DNA of 9,549 nt from Paramuribaculum sp. (GCA_009775605.1 VSPV01000103.1:1-9549), one strand, 5' to 3'; positions 1 to 7,615 are shown, counted from the first letter of the stretch. Notes: a model not told the origin generated them from the letters alone. Program-made: numbers and translations.

Positions 1-2
1 TT

Positions 3-92
3 GTCGAGGCCAGCAAGAAGAAGCAGCGCAAACGCGCAAGCGGCAACATCAAATCCAACCCACAACCTAATACCGAAGAATCAGAATGGTAG
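3..92 (+). CDS. 3' end of a probable HipB-like XRE antitoxin gene (partial)
   Basis: Frame 3 is open from the window edge to a TAG at 90-92 and encodes the last 29 residues of a protein whose start lies outside. The tail is basic at first (KKKQRKR) and then polar, ending EESEW. Its stop codon lies inside the beginning of the HipA-family gene, with 7 nt shared, which is the arrangement expected of an antitoxin-toxin operon. HipB antitoxins are small Cro/CI-type helix-turn-helix proteins that bind the operon operator and neutralise HipA. The DNA-binding part is not visible here, so the identity comes from position and overlap only. It could be another small gene that happens to be coupled to hipA. 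Confidence 0.55.
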   Translation, partial: VEASKKKQRKRASGNIKSNPQPNTEESEW

Positions 93-1366
93 ATATAGCA
101 AGAGTAAACCTGTATGGCCAACCCGTCGGGACATTCCGATGGGACAATAACCGCCAGCTGGCACATTTCGAGTATGCCGACAGCTTCATCGGCAAAGGCC
201 TTGAACCCTCGCCGCTTCTGATGCCTGTGCGTCAGGGAAGGGTATATTCATTCTCCGACATAGGTCGTGAGACGTTCAAGGGACTTCCCGGTATGCTTGC
301 AGATTCATTGCCCGATACTTACGGACGAGCATTGTTCGAGCGCTGGCTTGCGCTGACCGGGCGTAGCAGCGGTAACGCTGTGGAGACGCTATGTTTTCTT
401 GGAAAACGCTGTATGGGAGCGTTGGAGTTCGAGCCGGCTATGGATGCTCCCTATGGTCCCGATGTAAGAATAGAACTTGATTCCCTTGTTGAAGTGGCGA
501 GCGAGGCACTGTCGGAAAAGGAAGAATTCGGAGCCAATCTTGAAGAGGACAAGAAGGCGGCAATGGCCGAAATAGTGCGCCTCGGCACATCTGCCGGAGG
601 ACAGAGGGCGAAAGCCATCATAGCCTACAATCCATCGACCGGGGAAGTCCGTTCAGGGCAGATCGAAGCTCCGGAAGGCTTTGACTATTACCTTATTAAA
701 CTTGACGGAGTAACCGCCGAGGCCGGATTCAGGGAAACGCAGAATTTCGGTCGGCTGGAATACTCTTTCTATCGGCTTGTAAAGGAATGTGGCATAGAAA
801 TGTCGGATTGCAGTCTCATGGAAGAGAATGGACGCGCCCATTTTCTCACCAAGCGTTTTGACCGCCAGAACGGTGAGAAAATCCATATGCAGACGCTTTG
901 CGGAATAGCGCACTATGACTACCGCAATCCACGTTCATACTCTTACGAGCAGGCGTTCAACGTAATGAGGGCACTGCGGCTGCCATACTCACAGGCGCAG
1001 GAAATGTTTCGCCGGATGGTATTCAATGTGGTAGTCCGCAACCAGGATGACCATACCAAGAACATATCCTTCCTTATGGACAGACAAGGCAAATGGCGCC
1101 TTTCACCGGCATACGACATGGGATTTGCCTATAATCCGAAGGGCGGATGGACGGCTCAGCACCAGATGTCAGTCAACGGGAAGTTTGACGACATAACCCG
1201 CCAAGATCTTTTGGAATTTGCCCGGCGCAACAATATAAAGGAGGCCACTGAAATAATCGACCGCATCGCCGAAGTGTCTTCACGCTGGCCACTCATAGCA
1301 AGGGAATGTGAAGTTCCCAAGTCCATGATAGATGCAATAGTGCCCCAGCTGAAGCTCTCCATATAA
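86..1366 (+). CDS. hipA: HipA-family serine/threonine kinase toxin
   Basis: This is a full-length HipA-type protein of 426 aa; E. coli HipA is about 440 aa. Residues 1-110 match the HipA N-terminal subdomain (VNLYGQPVG near the start, then KGLPGMLADSLPD at 65-77). The kinase core follows: a glycine-rich GTSAGGQRAK loop at 167-176 containing candidate autophosphorylated Ser/Thr residues, IKLDG at 204-208, FLTKRFDR at 253-260, the catalytic RNQDDHTKN at 318-326, and the metal-binding SPAYDMG at 340-346. HipA kinases typically phosphorylate aminoacyl-tRNA synthetases in the cytosol, and the best-known member inactivates glutamyl-tRNA synthetase to cause growth arrest and persistence. The target here is unknown. 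All catalytic motifs are present, so the kinase is predicted to be active. The ATG overlaps the upstream stop by 7 nt, suggesting translational coupling to a HipB-like antitoxin. The gene ends 16 nt from the convergent beta-helix gene, with no clear terminator hairpin between them. Confidence 0.93.
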   Translation: MVDIARVNLYGQPVGTFRWDNNRQLAHFEYADSFIGKGLEPSPLLMPVRQGRVYSFSDIGRETFKGLPGMLADSLPDTYGRALFERWLALTGRSSGNAVETLCFLGKRCMGALEFEPAMDAPYGPDVRIELDSLVEVASEALSEKEEFGANLEEDKKAAMAEIVRLGTSAGGQRAKAIIAYNPSTGEVRSGQIEAPEGFDYYLIKLDGVTAEAGFRETQNFGRLEYSFYRLVKECGIEMSDCSLMEENGRAHFLTKRFDRQNGEKIHMQTLCGIAHYDYRNPRSYSYEQAFNVMRALRLPYSQAQEMFRRMVFNVVVRNQDDHTKNISFLMDRQGKWRLSPAYDMGFAYNPKGGWTAQHQMSVNGKFDDITRQDLLEFARRNNIKEATEIIDRIAEVSSRWPLIARECEVPKSMIDAIVPQLKLSI

Positions 1367-1382
1367 TGACAACCTCGCGCTG

Positions 1383-3764
1383 TCAGTTTTTCGGGCAATC
1401 GACGGTGATGGTTTCGGCTTTCTGATTGCGGAAGCGCACAACGGGTACCCGGTGGGAGGTCGCCTCGTCGATAAGCTTGCGCAGATCGGCTGTATTTTTG
1501 ACAACGGCGTTGTCAAATTCAAGAATTACATCGTTGGGACGGAGATCAATGTAATGATTGCTATTGGCGGTCACAAGCACGCCGCTCACCGATGCTATTC
1601 CGGTTGCAGAGCGCTCTCCTTCGGTGGTGATGCTCTTGAATCTCACGCCATTCCACAGGAACGGCTGTCCGTCGTCAACACCCGCTGACTGTCCCGGCTG
1701 ATGATATTCCGGCAGCTGTGGAGCGGCGGCTAGGGAGCGCAGAGGCTCATGCATCACGCCGAAACTATCCATGGGAAAATTCACGAAACCTACGGCAAGC
1801 GCCTTCGAGCCGGGCCCCACGCGATAATCGCCCGTAGCCGGGTTGACGAACATAGGATCACCGGCGATGGAATGCAAGTCGGTGCCGTTGGCGCGTGCGG
1901 CCTCCAGTCCGGCTTCCGAAGCGAAGAAGTTGCTGTCGACCCTTTCACCCCAGTCGGTTATTCCGATTGGCTGATAGGGCTGTGTGACGACATTATGTGT
2001 GAATTCGTCGCCGCTGCCGCGGAACCACACGTGGGGATGAAAACTGTTGTTGACAATCACATTGTTCTCCACCCGGCGCCCGAAGCCCTCGCGGAGCTTC
2101 AATCCGCCGTTGAGGCAGAGATTATTGTAAATATGGTAATTGGACGAACCGTCGTCAAGGTCTATATCCCAGCCGTGGTCGCAACGCCAGCGGTTGTTGC
2201 GTATCACTGTGGGACGAACGGCATCCAGACGCCAGGCGTCGGGGTGCGCGGCCATCAGGCTGTCCATCGCGCTGCGATCGGGGTGCCAGAAGCGGTCGCG
2301 GCCCCACGAGTTGAAGGAGCCGTGGTCACCTGTCTCGCGCACGGTCTCGAACACATCGTTCCATTCTATCACGTGGCCGCCCCATGTTCCCTCGCTGACG
2401 TTGATACCGGCTCGCGGAAGGCGGTAAATACTGTTATGGCACACGGTGATGTCGCTCGACATCGAAATCTGTATGCCTGCGCCCTGTTTCTCCACCTCGC
2501 CGACTGAGTGGATAAGGTTGTCAGTAACGTCACAGAAGGCAGGATAGTCGTCGCCGCACGGGCCGGGAGTCTTGTCTATGGACCTCCACGGCTGCCTCTC
2601 GTTGTATTCAAACAGAGGGGAACGCACTGCCTCGGGACGGCCGACGAAGCATACAGCGCTCGCGCCGATACGCTCTATATGGTTACGTCTCACAGAATCA
2701 TGGCGGTTATAGCCCGAGAAAAACACGGCGTTGCCGCCTATGTCGCGGATATGGCAGTCGGTGAGCGAGCAGTTCTCAGTGTTCTCGAACATCACCGCGC
2801 CTCCGCGATATATCTTCCAGTCACTGCGCAGCAGCGGCTCGGAGGTTTTCAGAAATGTCCTCACCGTGCCGTCAAGCTCGAGATTTGTGATAGCCACATA
2901 TCTCACCGGATTATTCTTCTCGCCGCGGAGAATTATCAGCGACTCGGCCTGAGGGGTCTCCACCACCGCACGCGATATATCTTCACCCTCGCGGGGCATA
3001 TAGTACAGACGCGATGCCTTCCGGTCGAAATACCATTCGCCGGGAGCGTCAAGCTCCTCGAGTATGTTCTCGACCATACGGTAACGGGGGTGCATTCCGG
3101 CCATGCGGTTATTCTGGAATCCGGCACCGAGTTTGAGTGTGCCGTCGGGATTCTTGCCCTCGATTGTGTACTGGTAGCCACCCCACTCCGAGGAATGCAT
3201 GGCGTGGACATATCCTCCCGCAGGATTTTTCCAGCGGGCCACACGCTCAGGCGCGATGGCATCAGGCGCATATCCTTCGAAGATAGCCACCTCCGGATTG
3301 CGGTCGGGATAACGGGCCATAGGCTCGGAAACGCCGTTGACAAACAGTCGGTCGAACAGCAGACCCGCGGCATCCGGAACGTCCGTGACCATGATGCCGT
3401 TGCCGCTGTCGATCCAACTGCACTCAATCACTGCACACGAACTTATCTCCGCCTTCTCGCCGGGATAAGAGGTAACTGTCACGGGGCATTCCTCAGTGCC
3501 TGAATAGTGTGGCCCGATTTCCAAGGGAGAAGTCAGCCTGTGATTACCCGCGCGCAGATAAACCGTCACGGGCCGCTTGCCGCAGTCATCGGCAGCAAGC
3601 TCAAACGCACGCTTAAGCGTGGCAACCGGTTTCGTCTCACTTCCGGCTGCCTTGTCATTGCCGTCAACAGCAACAAATATTTCAACTTTATCTGACTTCA
3701 CCGGGCGCGCCGACACGATGCCGCACGTCAGCATAGCCACCAGAAGAAATATACTCCTTCGCAT
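1383..3764 (-). CDS. Secreted right-handed parallel beta-helix protein (GH141-like) with C-terminal PDZ domain
   Basis: From the ATG at 3764 the product is 793 aa. Residues 1-19 form a signal peptide (MRRSIFLLVAMLTCGIVSA, cleavage likely before RP). The start of the mature part (FVAVDGNDKAAGSETKP, then TLKRAFELA) is typical of secreted pectin-lyase-fold proteins. Residues 270-630 carry the beta-helix rungs with recurrent Asn/Asp turns, plus GDHGSFNSWGRDRFW at 479-493 and DIDLDDGSSNYHIYNN at 533-548. These motifs resemble GH141-type enzymes (alpha-L-fucosidase and xylanase activities are known in that family), although the substrate cannot be read from sequence. Residues 700-793 form a PDZ domain (GVLVT, DLRPNDVILEFD, DLRKLI). 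The frame stays open upstream to a TTG at 3794, but the ATG was chosen because it begins a canonical signal peptide and the TTG lies inside a putative promoter box. The gene follows the GH35 gene by 32 nt on the same strand, so a shared glycan target is likely. Confidence 0.85.
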   Translation of the reverse strand: MRRSIFLLVAMLTCGIVSARPVKSDKVEIFVAVDGNDKAAGSETKPVATLKRAFELAADDCGKRPVTVYLRAGNHRLTSPLEIGPHYSGTEECPVTVTSYPGEKAEISSCAVIECSWIDSGNGIMVTDVPDAAGLLFDRLFVNGVSEPMARYPDRNPEVAIFEGYAPDAIAPERVARWKNPAGGYVHAMHSSEWGGYQYTIEGKNPDGTLKLGAGFQNNRMAGMHPRYRMVENILEELDAPGEWYFDRKASRLYYMPREGEDISRAVVETPQAESLIILRGEKNNPVRYVAITNLELDGTVRTFLKTSEPLLRSDWKIYRGGAVMFENTENCSLTDCHIRDIGGNAVFFSGYNRHDSVRRNHIERIGASAVCFVGRPEAVRSPLFEYNERQPWRSIDKTPGPCGDDYPAFCDVTDNLIHSVGEVEKQGAGIQISMSSDITVCHNSIYRLPRAGINVSEGTWGGHVIEWNDVFETVRETGDHGSFNSWGRDRFWHPDRSAMDSLMAAHPDAWRLDAVRPTVIRNNRWRCDHGWDIDLDDGSSNYHIYNNLCLNGGLKLREGFGRRVENNVIVNNSFHPHVWFRGSGDEFTHNVVTQPYQPIGITDWGERVDSNFFASEAGLEAARANGTDLHSIAGDPMFVNPATGDYRVGPGSKALAVGFVNFPMDSFGVMHEPLRSLAAAPQLPEYHQPGQSAGVDDGQPFLWNGVRFKSITTEGERSATGIASVSGVLVTANSNHYIDLRPNDVILEFDNAVVKNTADLRKLIDEATSHRVPVVRFRNQKAETITVDCPKN

Positions 3765-3791
3765 AAAAATGTGATTAAATTGTTCTGTCTG

Positions 3792-3799
3792 CAAATTTA
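3792..3799 (-). promoter_or_regulatory. Putative -7 box (TAAATTTG) of the beta-helix gene
   Basis: On the minus strand TAAATTTG fits the Bacteroidetes TAnnTTTG consensus and lies 27 nt upstream of the ATG at 3764, implying a leader of about 20 nt. It overlaps the TAA stop of the GH35 frame. No TTG -33 element is visible at the usual spacing, so it may be a weak internal promoter or chance. Confidence 0.4.
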
Positions 3800-4306
3800 A
3801 TCTATCCGATGCAGAAATCTATACTCCGGACAATAATCCACGGCTTTGACTGACGGATTCACGCATCCGGCCACATCCACCTCCTTCTCGAAATATATGT
3901 CCGCGTCAGCGCTCTGCAGCCCGTCAATCCGAAGCAACAGAGGAGTATGGGTAATTTTTGAAGGCAAGCGGTCTATGCCTATTGTCCACGGTTCGCCGTT
4001 GTAGTAGGAGTCAGCCACCAGCTCTCCCTCGATATAAGCATTGGCAACATCACCACGGTAATCTACCGCCAGTCTGGTCTCGCCATTGTGTCCGGTCTCA
4101 GGCACAGTGATTTCATAGACGGCAAGATGTTCCTCAGGAGCATATCCTCCATTCAGAGCTTTTGAGTCGGTATACTCGACCGGAGCCTTTTTCTCCGGCG
4201 TAAGCCATGTACCGTCCGTGTTCCATACAATACGCCTTCCATTGGTAAGCAATACCTCTATTTCAGCCTCAACACCTTTCTCGGTTTCAGGGAACAGAAT
4301 GCGGTT
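3797..4306 (-). pseudogene. Detached C-terminal part of the GH35 beta-galactosidase (after a frameshift)
   Basis: This frame is open for 169 codons, from just after an in-frame TAA at 4309-4307 to a TAA at 3799-3797. It begins NRILFPETEKGVEAEIEVLL and continues into a sheet-rich, jelly-roll-like segment (VYEITVPETG, NGEPWTIGIDRLP, LLLRIDGLQ). It has no ATG start, promoter or signal peptide of its own. It joins the upstream catalytic ORF smoothly if one base is added at the A4 run at 4308-4305, giving an 883-residue protein. C-terminal galactose-binding-like beta-sandwich domains are normal in GH35 enzymes. I infer that this is the missing tail of the upstream gene and not a separate gene. The TTG at 4252 could in principle start a 151-aa product, but nothing supports that. 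Confidence 0.8.
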
Positions 4307-6447
4307 TTACCCGGGCGCACGAGATTTCCGACCTCGGCATATCCGTAGTTCCCGAGATTTTTCAACGCCACATTCGTGCCGTTTACATCACATTCCGCAT
4401 CCGCGGGCATCACTCTCAGAAACGCTTTCTGAACCTCCGAACGTGTGGCAAGCATGAAATCGCGCCCGGCGCCGCCGTTGGCTGTCCATATTCTTTTACT
4501 GCCGCTGAACGGCAACACCGGCTTTACCTTTATATCAGGCTTCCCGACAGGAACGGCGGTGTAGGTCTTCTCATGGAATGCGCCGTTGCTGTATTCCCAC
4601 AGAGATGCCGAAGGCGCCGAGTCTATAAGCGTCACGCCATCATCGCCGAATATCACCGACGACTCCGTAAGCAGCACCACATCGCGGGCGCCTGCATACC
4701 CTTTCCACAGACGGTCGGACTCTTCGGCCGTAAGAGTGACTATCCTCACCGTCTTGCCGTCGGCTGTCTTTATCTCAAACATGCTTTTTTTGCCGGCATG
4801 GATGCCGTATACAAACCATCTTCCGTTCTTTTCGCGGCTGATTTCACAATCCCGGCCTTCCACCACGGCATTTCTGGCCTCTATCAGATACTCTGCCGGA
4901 ATACCGTCGTCCTCAAAGAAGAAATAAGTCGTGGTACCGTCGTCGTCGCAGCACAGAGGCTGCGCGGTGGCATATTTCAACAGTGCCGGGCCAAGATCAA
5001 GATTGAACGGCCAGTGGAAATAGGCTCCGTCGCGCACCGTCAGCGGTTTACGCGGAATCCGGAGAGTTTCGCCCGGCAGCTTCAGGTCGAACCTCACATT
5101 CTTATAATCCTTGCGGTGATGACGGTAGATATAATTGGAGCAGAACAGATAACCGCTGCCGTCGTTCATTCTGACACCCCATTGCAGATTGTCGCGGTTC
5201 TGGTTGCTGCGGGGAAGATAGGCCACCTGCGGTGCCATCGCGCCGCCGAAATCGTTCATGAAATAATTGTATTTACGGGTCACGCCCATAACGTCGCCCA
5301 ATGTGCCATATTCGCGTATGGGAGCCTGATAGTCATAGCTGACACGAGGGCCGGAGGATTCGAAGGTACGCTTTTCGCCCACCGGATTCGTGCCGCCCAC
5401 ATACATGTAATAACCCATGAGATTCGCGCCGCAGCCAAGCCGGAGCGAGATATTCTCTCCCGCCATATCTGCCGGCACGCGTGCCCGGCGATGATAGAAA
5501 TTCGTGGTACCCACTCCTATTTCGCATGTGAAGAAAGGCGAATCATTATTTTCTCCGCTCAGAGACTCCACCTCGCCGTCTATTTTTATTATGTCGGTTC
5601 CGATATTGTCCGAAAGGCGATTATAGGTGAAAAACTCGAAGTTTGACACCGGCATTTCTTCCTTGCCATGAGTGGTCCAGGGAGCCTCGATATAGAATCC
5701 GGCATACGGCACAATCTCTCCGCGTGGATACTCGGAGTCCATCCAGTGGGTCATGGTGTAAAGCGGAACGTCCATGCCTCTTTCCCGCGCCATTTTCTTA
5801 AGCGTGGTAAGATGCGATATTACCTTCCCGGGATAGGCATATTCGTTTTCAAGCTGTATAGCCATTACCGGGCCTCCGTCTTTATACAGCATTCCATCCA
5901 TTTGCGCGGCTATGGCATCATACCAACGCCCTGCATATTCAAGATAAAGGGGGGCGTTGGAGCGTATGTGCAGATTCTTGTTGTTCACAATCCATTCGGG
6001 CAGACCGCCATTGTGTATCTCGGCGTTACAATACGGGCCGATACGAAGGTGGACAAGTAGACCCGCTTCCTTGCAAAGCTCCAGAAAACGCCTCAGGTCA
6101 CGGTTTCCTTCCCACGTCATTTCCCCCTCTGTCTCCTCATGGAGCGACCATATACAATAGGTGGCCACGATATTCACGCCCGAGGCTTTCATCTTGAGAA
6201 GCGTGTCGCGCCAGAACCGCTCATCGGTGCGGCTGAAATGCATCTCGCCCATCACAGGCAGTTGAGGCTTGCCTCCAATCTCAAGATACAGATTATTGAC
6301 TTTTATCTGCCGCGAACCGCTGCTCCCATCGCCCATATTGAGATAATCAAGCTTCGGAGCCTTTACCTTCGACAGATCGATACTGTAATCAGCCATTGCC
6401 AACGCGGGCAGCAACCAGAAAATCAAGAAAAGAACCGTTTTTCCCAT
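4258..6447 (-). CDS. Secreted GH35 beta-galactosidase, truncated by a frameshift as read
   Basis: The 729-aa reading frame starts at an ATG followed by a signal peptide (MGKTVLFLIFWLLPALAMA, residues 1-19). The catalytic (beta/alpha)8 barrel follows, with GEMHFSRTDERFWRDTLLKM at 67-86, GPYCNAEIHNGGLPEW at 137-152, the acid/base Glu202 in QLENEY (198-203), and a probable nucleophile Glu309 in FFTCEIG (305-311). Family GH35 removes terminal beta-D-galactose from oligosaccharides and plant glycans. With a signal peptide and no lipobox, a periplasmic or secreted location is likely. Both catalytic glutamates are intact. The last codons (TAFCSLKPRKVLRLK) are out-of-frame coding: the true C-terminus continues in another frame after Lys714, so about 169 residues of beta-sandwich are lost unless the shift is a sequencing artefact. 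The gene lies downstream of queE and 32 nt ahead of the beta-helix gene. Confidence 0.88.
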   Translation of the reverse strand: MGKTVLFLIFWLLPALAMADYSIDLSKVKAPKLDYLNMGDGSSGSRQIKVNNLYLEIGGKPQLPVMGEMHFSRTDERFWRDTLLKMKASGVNIVATYCIWSLHEETEGEMTWEGNRDLRRFLELCKEAGLLVHLRIGPYCNAEIHNGGLPEWIVNNKNLHIRSNAPLYLEYAGRWYDAIAAQMDGMLYKDGGPVMAIQLENEYAYPGKVISHLTTLKKMARERGMDVPLYTMTHWMDSEYPRGEIVPYAGFYIEAPWTTHGKEEMPVSNFEFFTYNRLSDNIGTDIIKIDGEVESLSGENNDSPFFTCEIGVGTTNFYHRRARVPADMAGENISLRLGCGANLMGYYMYVGGTNPVGEKRTFESSGPRVSYDYQAPIREYGTLGDVMGVTRKYNYFMNDFGGAMAPQVAYLPRSNQNRDNLQWGVRMNDGSGYLFCSNYIYRHHRKDYKNVRFDLKLPGETLRIPRKPLTVRDGAYFHWPFNLDLGPALLKYATAQPLCCDDDGTTTYFFFEDDGIPAEYLIEARNAVVEGRDCEISREKNGRWFVYGIHAGKKSMFEIKTADGKTVRIVTLTAEESDRLWKGYAGARDVVLLTESSVIFGDDGVTLIDSAPSASLWEYSNGAFHEKTYTAVPVGKPDIKVKPVLPFSGSKRIWTANGGAGRDFMLATRSEVQKAFLRVMPADAECDVNGTNVALKNLGNYGYAEVGNLVRPGKTAFCSLKPRKVLRLK
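4305..4308 (-). other. Frameshift site in the GH35 gene (A4 homopolymer)
   Basis: On the coding strand the sequence reads GGT AAA ACC GCA. With one extra A it would read GGT AAA AAC CGC ATT CTG TTC CCT, which joins the 729-aa frame to the 169-codon downstream frame and restores an 883-aa protein. The site is a short homopolymer, where sequencing indels and slippage mutations are common. It is not a good slippery heptamer, because a -1 slip would place tRNA-Lys on UAA. Confidence 0.75.
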
Positions 6448-6462
6448 ATTTCATTTTTTCTG

Positions 6463-6470
6463 CAAATTTA
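6463..6470 (-). promoter_or_regulatory. Putative -7 box (TAAATTTG) of the GH35 gene
   Basis: TAAATTTG on the minus strand ends 15 nt before the GH35 ATG and fits TAnnTTTG. The 12-nt core TAAATTTGCAGA is identical to that in front of the beta-helix gene. A clear -33 TTG is not seen. The implied leader is very short, at most about 10 nt. Confidence 0.5.
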
Positions 6471-6573
6471 TCGGCTGCAAGAATACTCTGAAATAGAATA
6501 AACCTTTTTATCAATGGACAATTTTATTCTGACCAACCTGAATACGGAACTTCCGGGGCCTCGCTGCCGGAGA

Positions 6574-7149
6574 TTATCTTATATTGAGAATTTTGTGGGT
6601 CTGGAGCGAGAGCTTCCATTCGGGATGGGCCTTGATGAAATCGATACACCCGGCAAGGATTTCGGCATTACGTCCCTGATTATTCACATCGCAGGGCTGG
6701 AGATAATGCTCCTCCGCCCTGACTGAACGGAAGAGGTAGAGAATTTTCTCTTCTGATTCCTTTCCCTCATAGACGTATTTTATCTCCTGCACCTCATCAT
6801 AGCATATCGGCTTATACTTCGGTGAGCAGGTAATCCAGTCAACATTATCAGGGAGCCTCTTCACGCCGTTTGTTTCTACCTGCACGTAATAACCATGCTG
6901 ATGCAGGCGCTCCACAAAATCCCGGTCGAGTTGAAGAGAGGGTTCACCGCCGGTGATTACGATATGCCTCGAAGGATATTTCAGAATCTCACTGATGATT
7001 TCAGCGGGTTCCATCTTCACGCCATCCTCATGGCTTGTATCGCAGAATGAGCATTTGAGATTGCAACCCGAAAGGCGCAGGAATACGGCCGGTGTGCCAG
7101 TGAACCGTCCCTCACCCTGCAAGGAATAGAAGATTTCGTTTACCCTCAT
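6574..7149 (-). CDS. queE: 7-carboxy-7-deazaguanine synthase (radical SAM)
   Basis: QueE converts 6-carboxy-5,6,7,8-tetrahydropterin to 7-carboxy-7-deazaguanine, the ring-contraction step of queuosine (preQ0/preQ1) synthesis. It is a cytosolic radical-SAM enzyme. The 191-aa protein opens with the family signature NEIFYSLQGEGRFTGTPAVF (4-23). It has a CxxxCxxC cluster motif at Cys29, Cys33 and Cys36 (GCNLKCSFCDT) and the SAM-binding ITGGEPSLQ at 65-73. VETNG and the C-terminal SLQTHKILNIR end are also typical of QueE. The start ATG shares ATGA with the stop of queD, so the two are translationally coupled and catalyse consecutive reactions. No recognisable defect is seen. queC and queF are not in the window. 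Confidence 0.95.
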   Translation of the reverse strand: MRVNEIFYSLQGEGRFTGTPAVFLRLSGCNLKCSFCDTSHEDGVKMEPAEIISEILKYPSRHIVITGGEPSLQLDRDFVERLHQHGYYVQVETNGVKRLPDNVDWITCSPKYKPICYDEVQEIKYVYEGKESEEKILYLFRSVRAEEHYLQPCDVNNQGRNAEILAGCIDFIKAHPEWKLSLQTHKILNIR

Positions 7150-7499
7150 ATATCCCCCTCTCCGGCATTATCATCTACATAGACGGCGATGTTGCCCTCC
7201 GATTCCTGAACCATGGCTTTATAGCATTCGGGAATCTGTTCGGTGACCCATCGGGCAATATTCTCGGCAGTGGGGTTGAACGGCAGCACATCGTTGAGAT
7301 GCCGGTGGTCGAGAACCGAATGGATTCTATCTTTGATATGTTTGAAATCGCACACCATTCCGTCGGCATTTAGCTTGCTGGCTTTGCAATATACGGTGAT
7401 AATCCAGTTGTGGCCGTGAGTATTGCAGCACTTGCTTTCGTAGGAGAGATTGAGGCGATGAGACCCCGACACCTCTATCCGTTTTGAGACGTAATACAT
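7146..7499 (-). CDS. queD: 6-carboxy-5,6,7,8-tetrahydropterin synthase
   Basis: QueD turns 7,8-dihydroneopterin triphosphate into 6-carboxytetrahydropterin, the step before QueE in queuosine synthesis. The 117-aa length is normal for the family. Zinc ligands are His14 (SGSHRL), His28 and His30 (NTHGHNW). The catalytic Cys is Cys24 of CxxxHGH, with the Asp64-His65 pair in LDHRHLND. PTAEN is at 76-80, and Glu99 in VQESEGN lies where E. coli QueD has its pterin-anchoring Glu. The gene overlaps queE by 4 nt and is the first gene of the pair. Its untranslated leader is about 100 nt and contains repeats and possible alternative hairpins, which suggests post-initiation control. AAGGA a few bases before the ATG may act as a weak ribosome binding site. 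Confidence 0.95.
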   Translation of the reverse strand: MYYVSKRIEVSGSHRLNLSYESKCCNTHGHNWIITVYCKASKLNADGMVCDFKHIKDRIHSVLDHRHLNDVLPFNPTAENIARWVTEQIPECYKAMVQESEGNIAVYVDDNAGEGDI

Positions 7500-7600
7500 T
7501 CGCGTTTCCTTATTATTGGGTGAATTAACAGAATATCGGGGCTGCCCGGCAATTTGAAACGAGTCCCGGATAACCTAAAAAAGGAGAGCGCCCGGCAAGG
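7500..7600 (-). promoter_or_regulatory. Repeat-rich, possibly structured leader of queD-queE
   Basis: Between the putative promoter box and the queD ATG lies about 100 nt of leader. It contains two perfect copies of TTGCCGGGC (minus strand, at 7552-7544 and 7598-7590) and a third CCGGG at 7569-7565. CGGGCAGCCCCG can form a 4-bp hairpin (7548-7545 with 7540-7537). The same CCCC segment can instead pair with the upstream TATCCGGG (7572-7565) through 7 of 8 positions, which would exclude the hairpin. A T6 run is at 7582-7577. The leader does not match the preQ1-I consensus as I know it. A regulatory role is an inference. Confidence 0.3.
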
Positions 7601-7605
7601 GCGTG

Positions 7606-7613
7606 CAAATATA
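7606..7613 (-). promoter_or_regulatory. Putative -7 box (TATATTTG) of queD-queE
   Basis: TATATTTG on the minus strand fits TAnnTTTG. A start about 5-7 nt further down (near 7600) would give a queD leader of about 100 nt. No obvious -33 TTG is seen. It lies 2 bp from an oppositely oriented box. Confidence 0.5.
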
Positions 7614-7615
7614 AT

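Noticed and set aside
1749..3503. Long plus-strand frames of 252 and 331 codons
   Set aside because: They lie antisense to the beta-helix gene, have no recognisable domains or promoters, and reflect the lack of stops opposite a coding frame.
3765..3794. TTG start adding 10 residues to the beta-helix protein
   Set aside because: The TTG is part of the putative TAAATTTG box, and the next ATG begins a textbook signal peptide.
4300..4312. Programmed -1 frameshifting in the GH35 gene
   Set aside because: There is no X-XXY-YYZ heptamer. A slip would place tRNA-Lys on UAA. GH35 enzymes are not known to use recoding.
4573..5646. A 357-codon plus-strand frame
   Set aside because: It is entirely antisense to the GH35 catalytic domain, whose family motifs are unambiguous.
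3797..6447. Polysaccharide utilisation locus
   Set aside because: Only two secreted glycan proteins are present. There is no SusC/SusD pair, sulfatase or sensor regulator in the window.
6496..6529. GAATAAA/TTTATTC inverted repeat downstream of queE as a terminator
   Set aside because: The stem is AT-only, has a 20-nt loop and lacks a suitable U-tract, so it is too weak to call.
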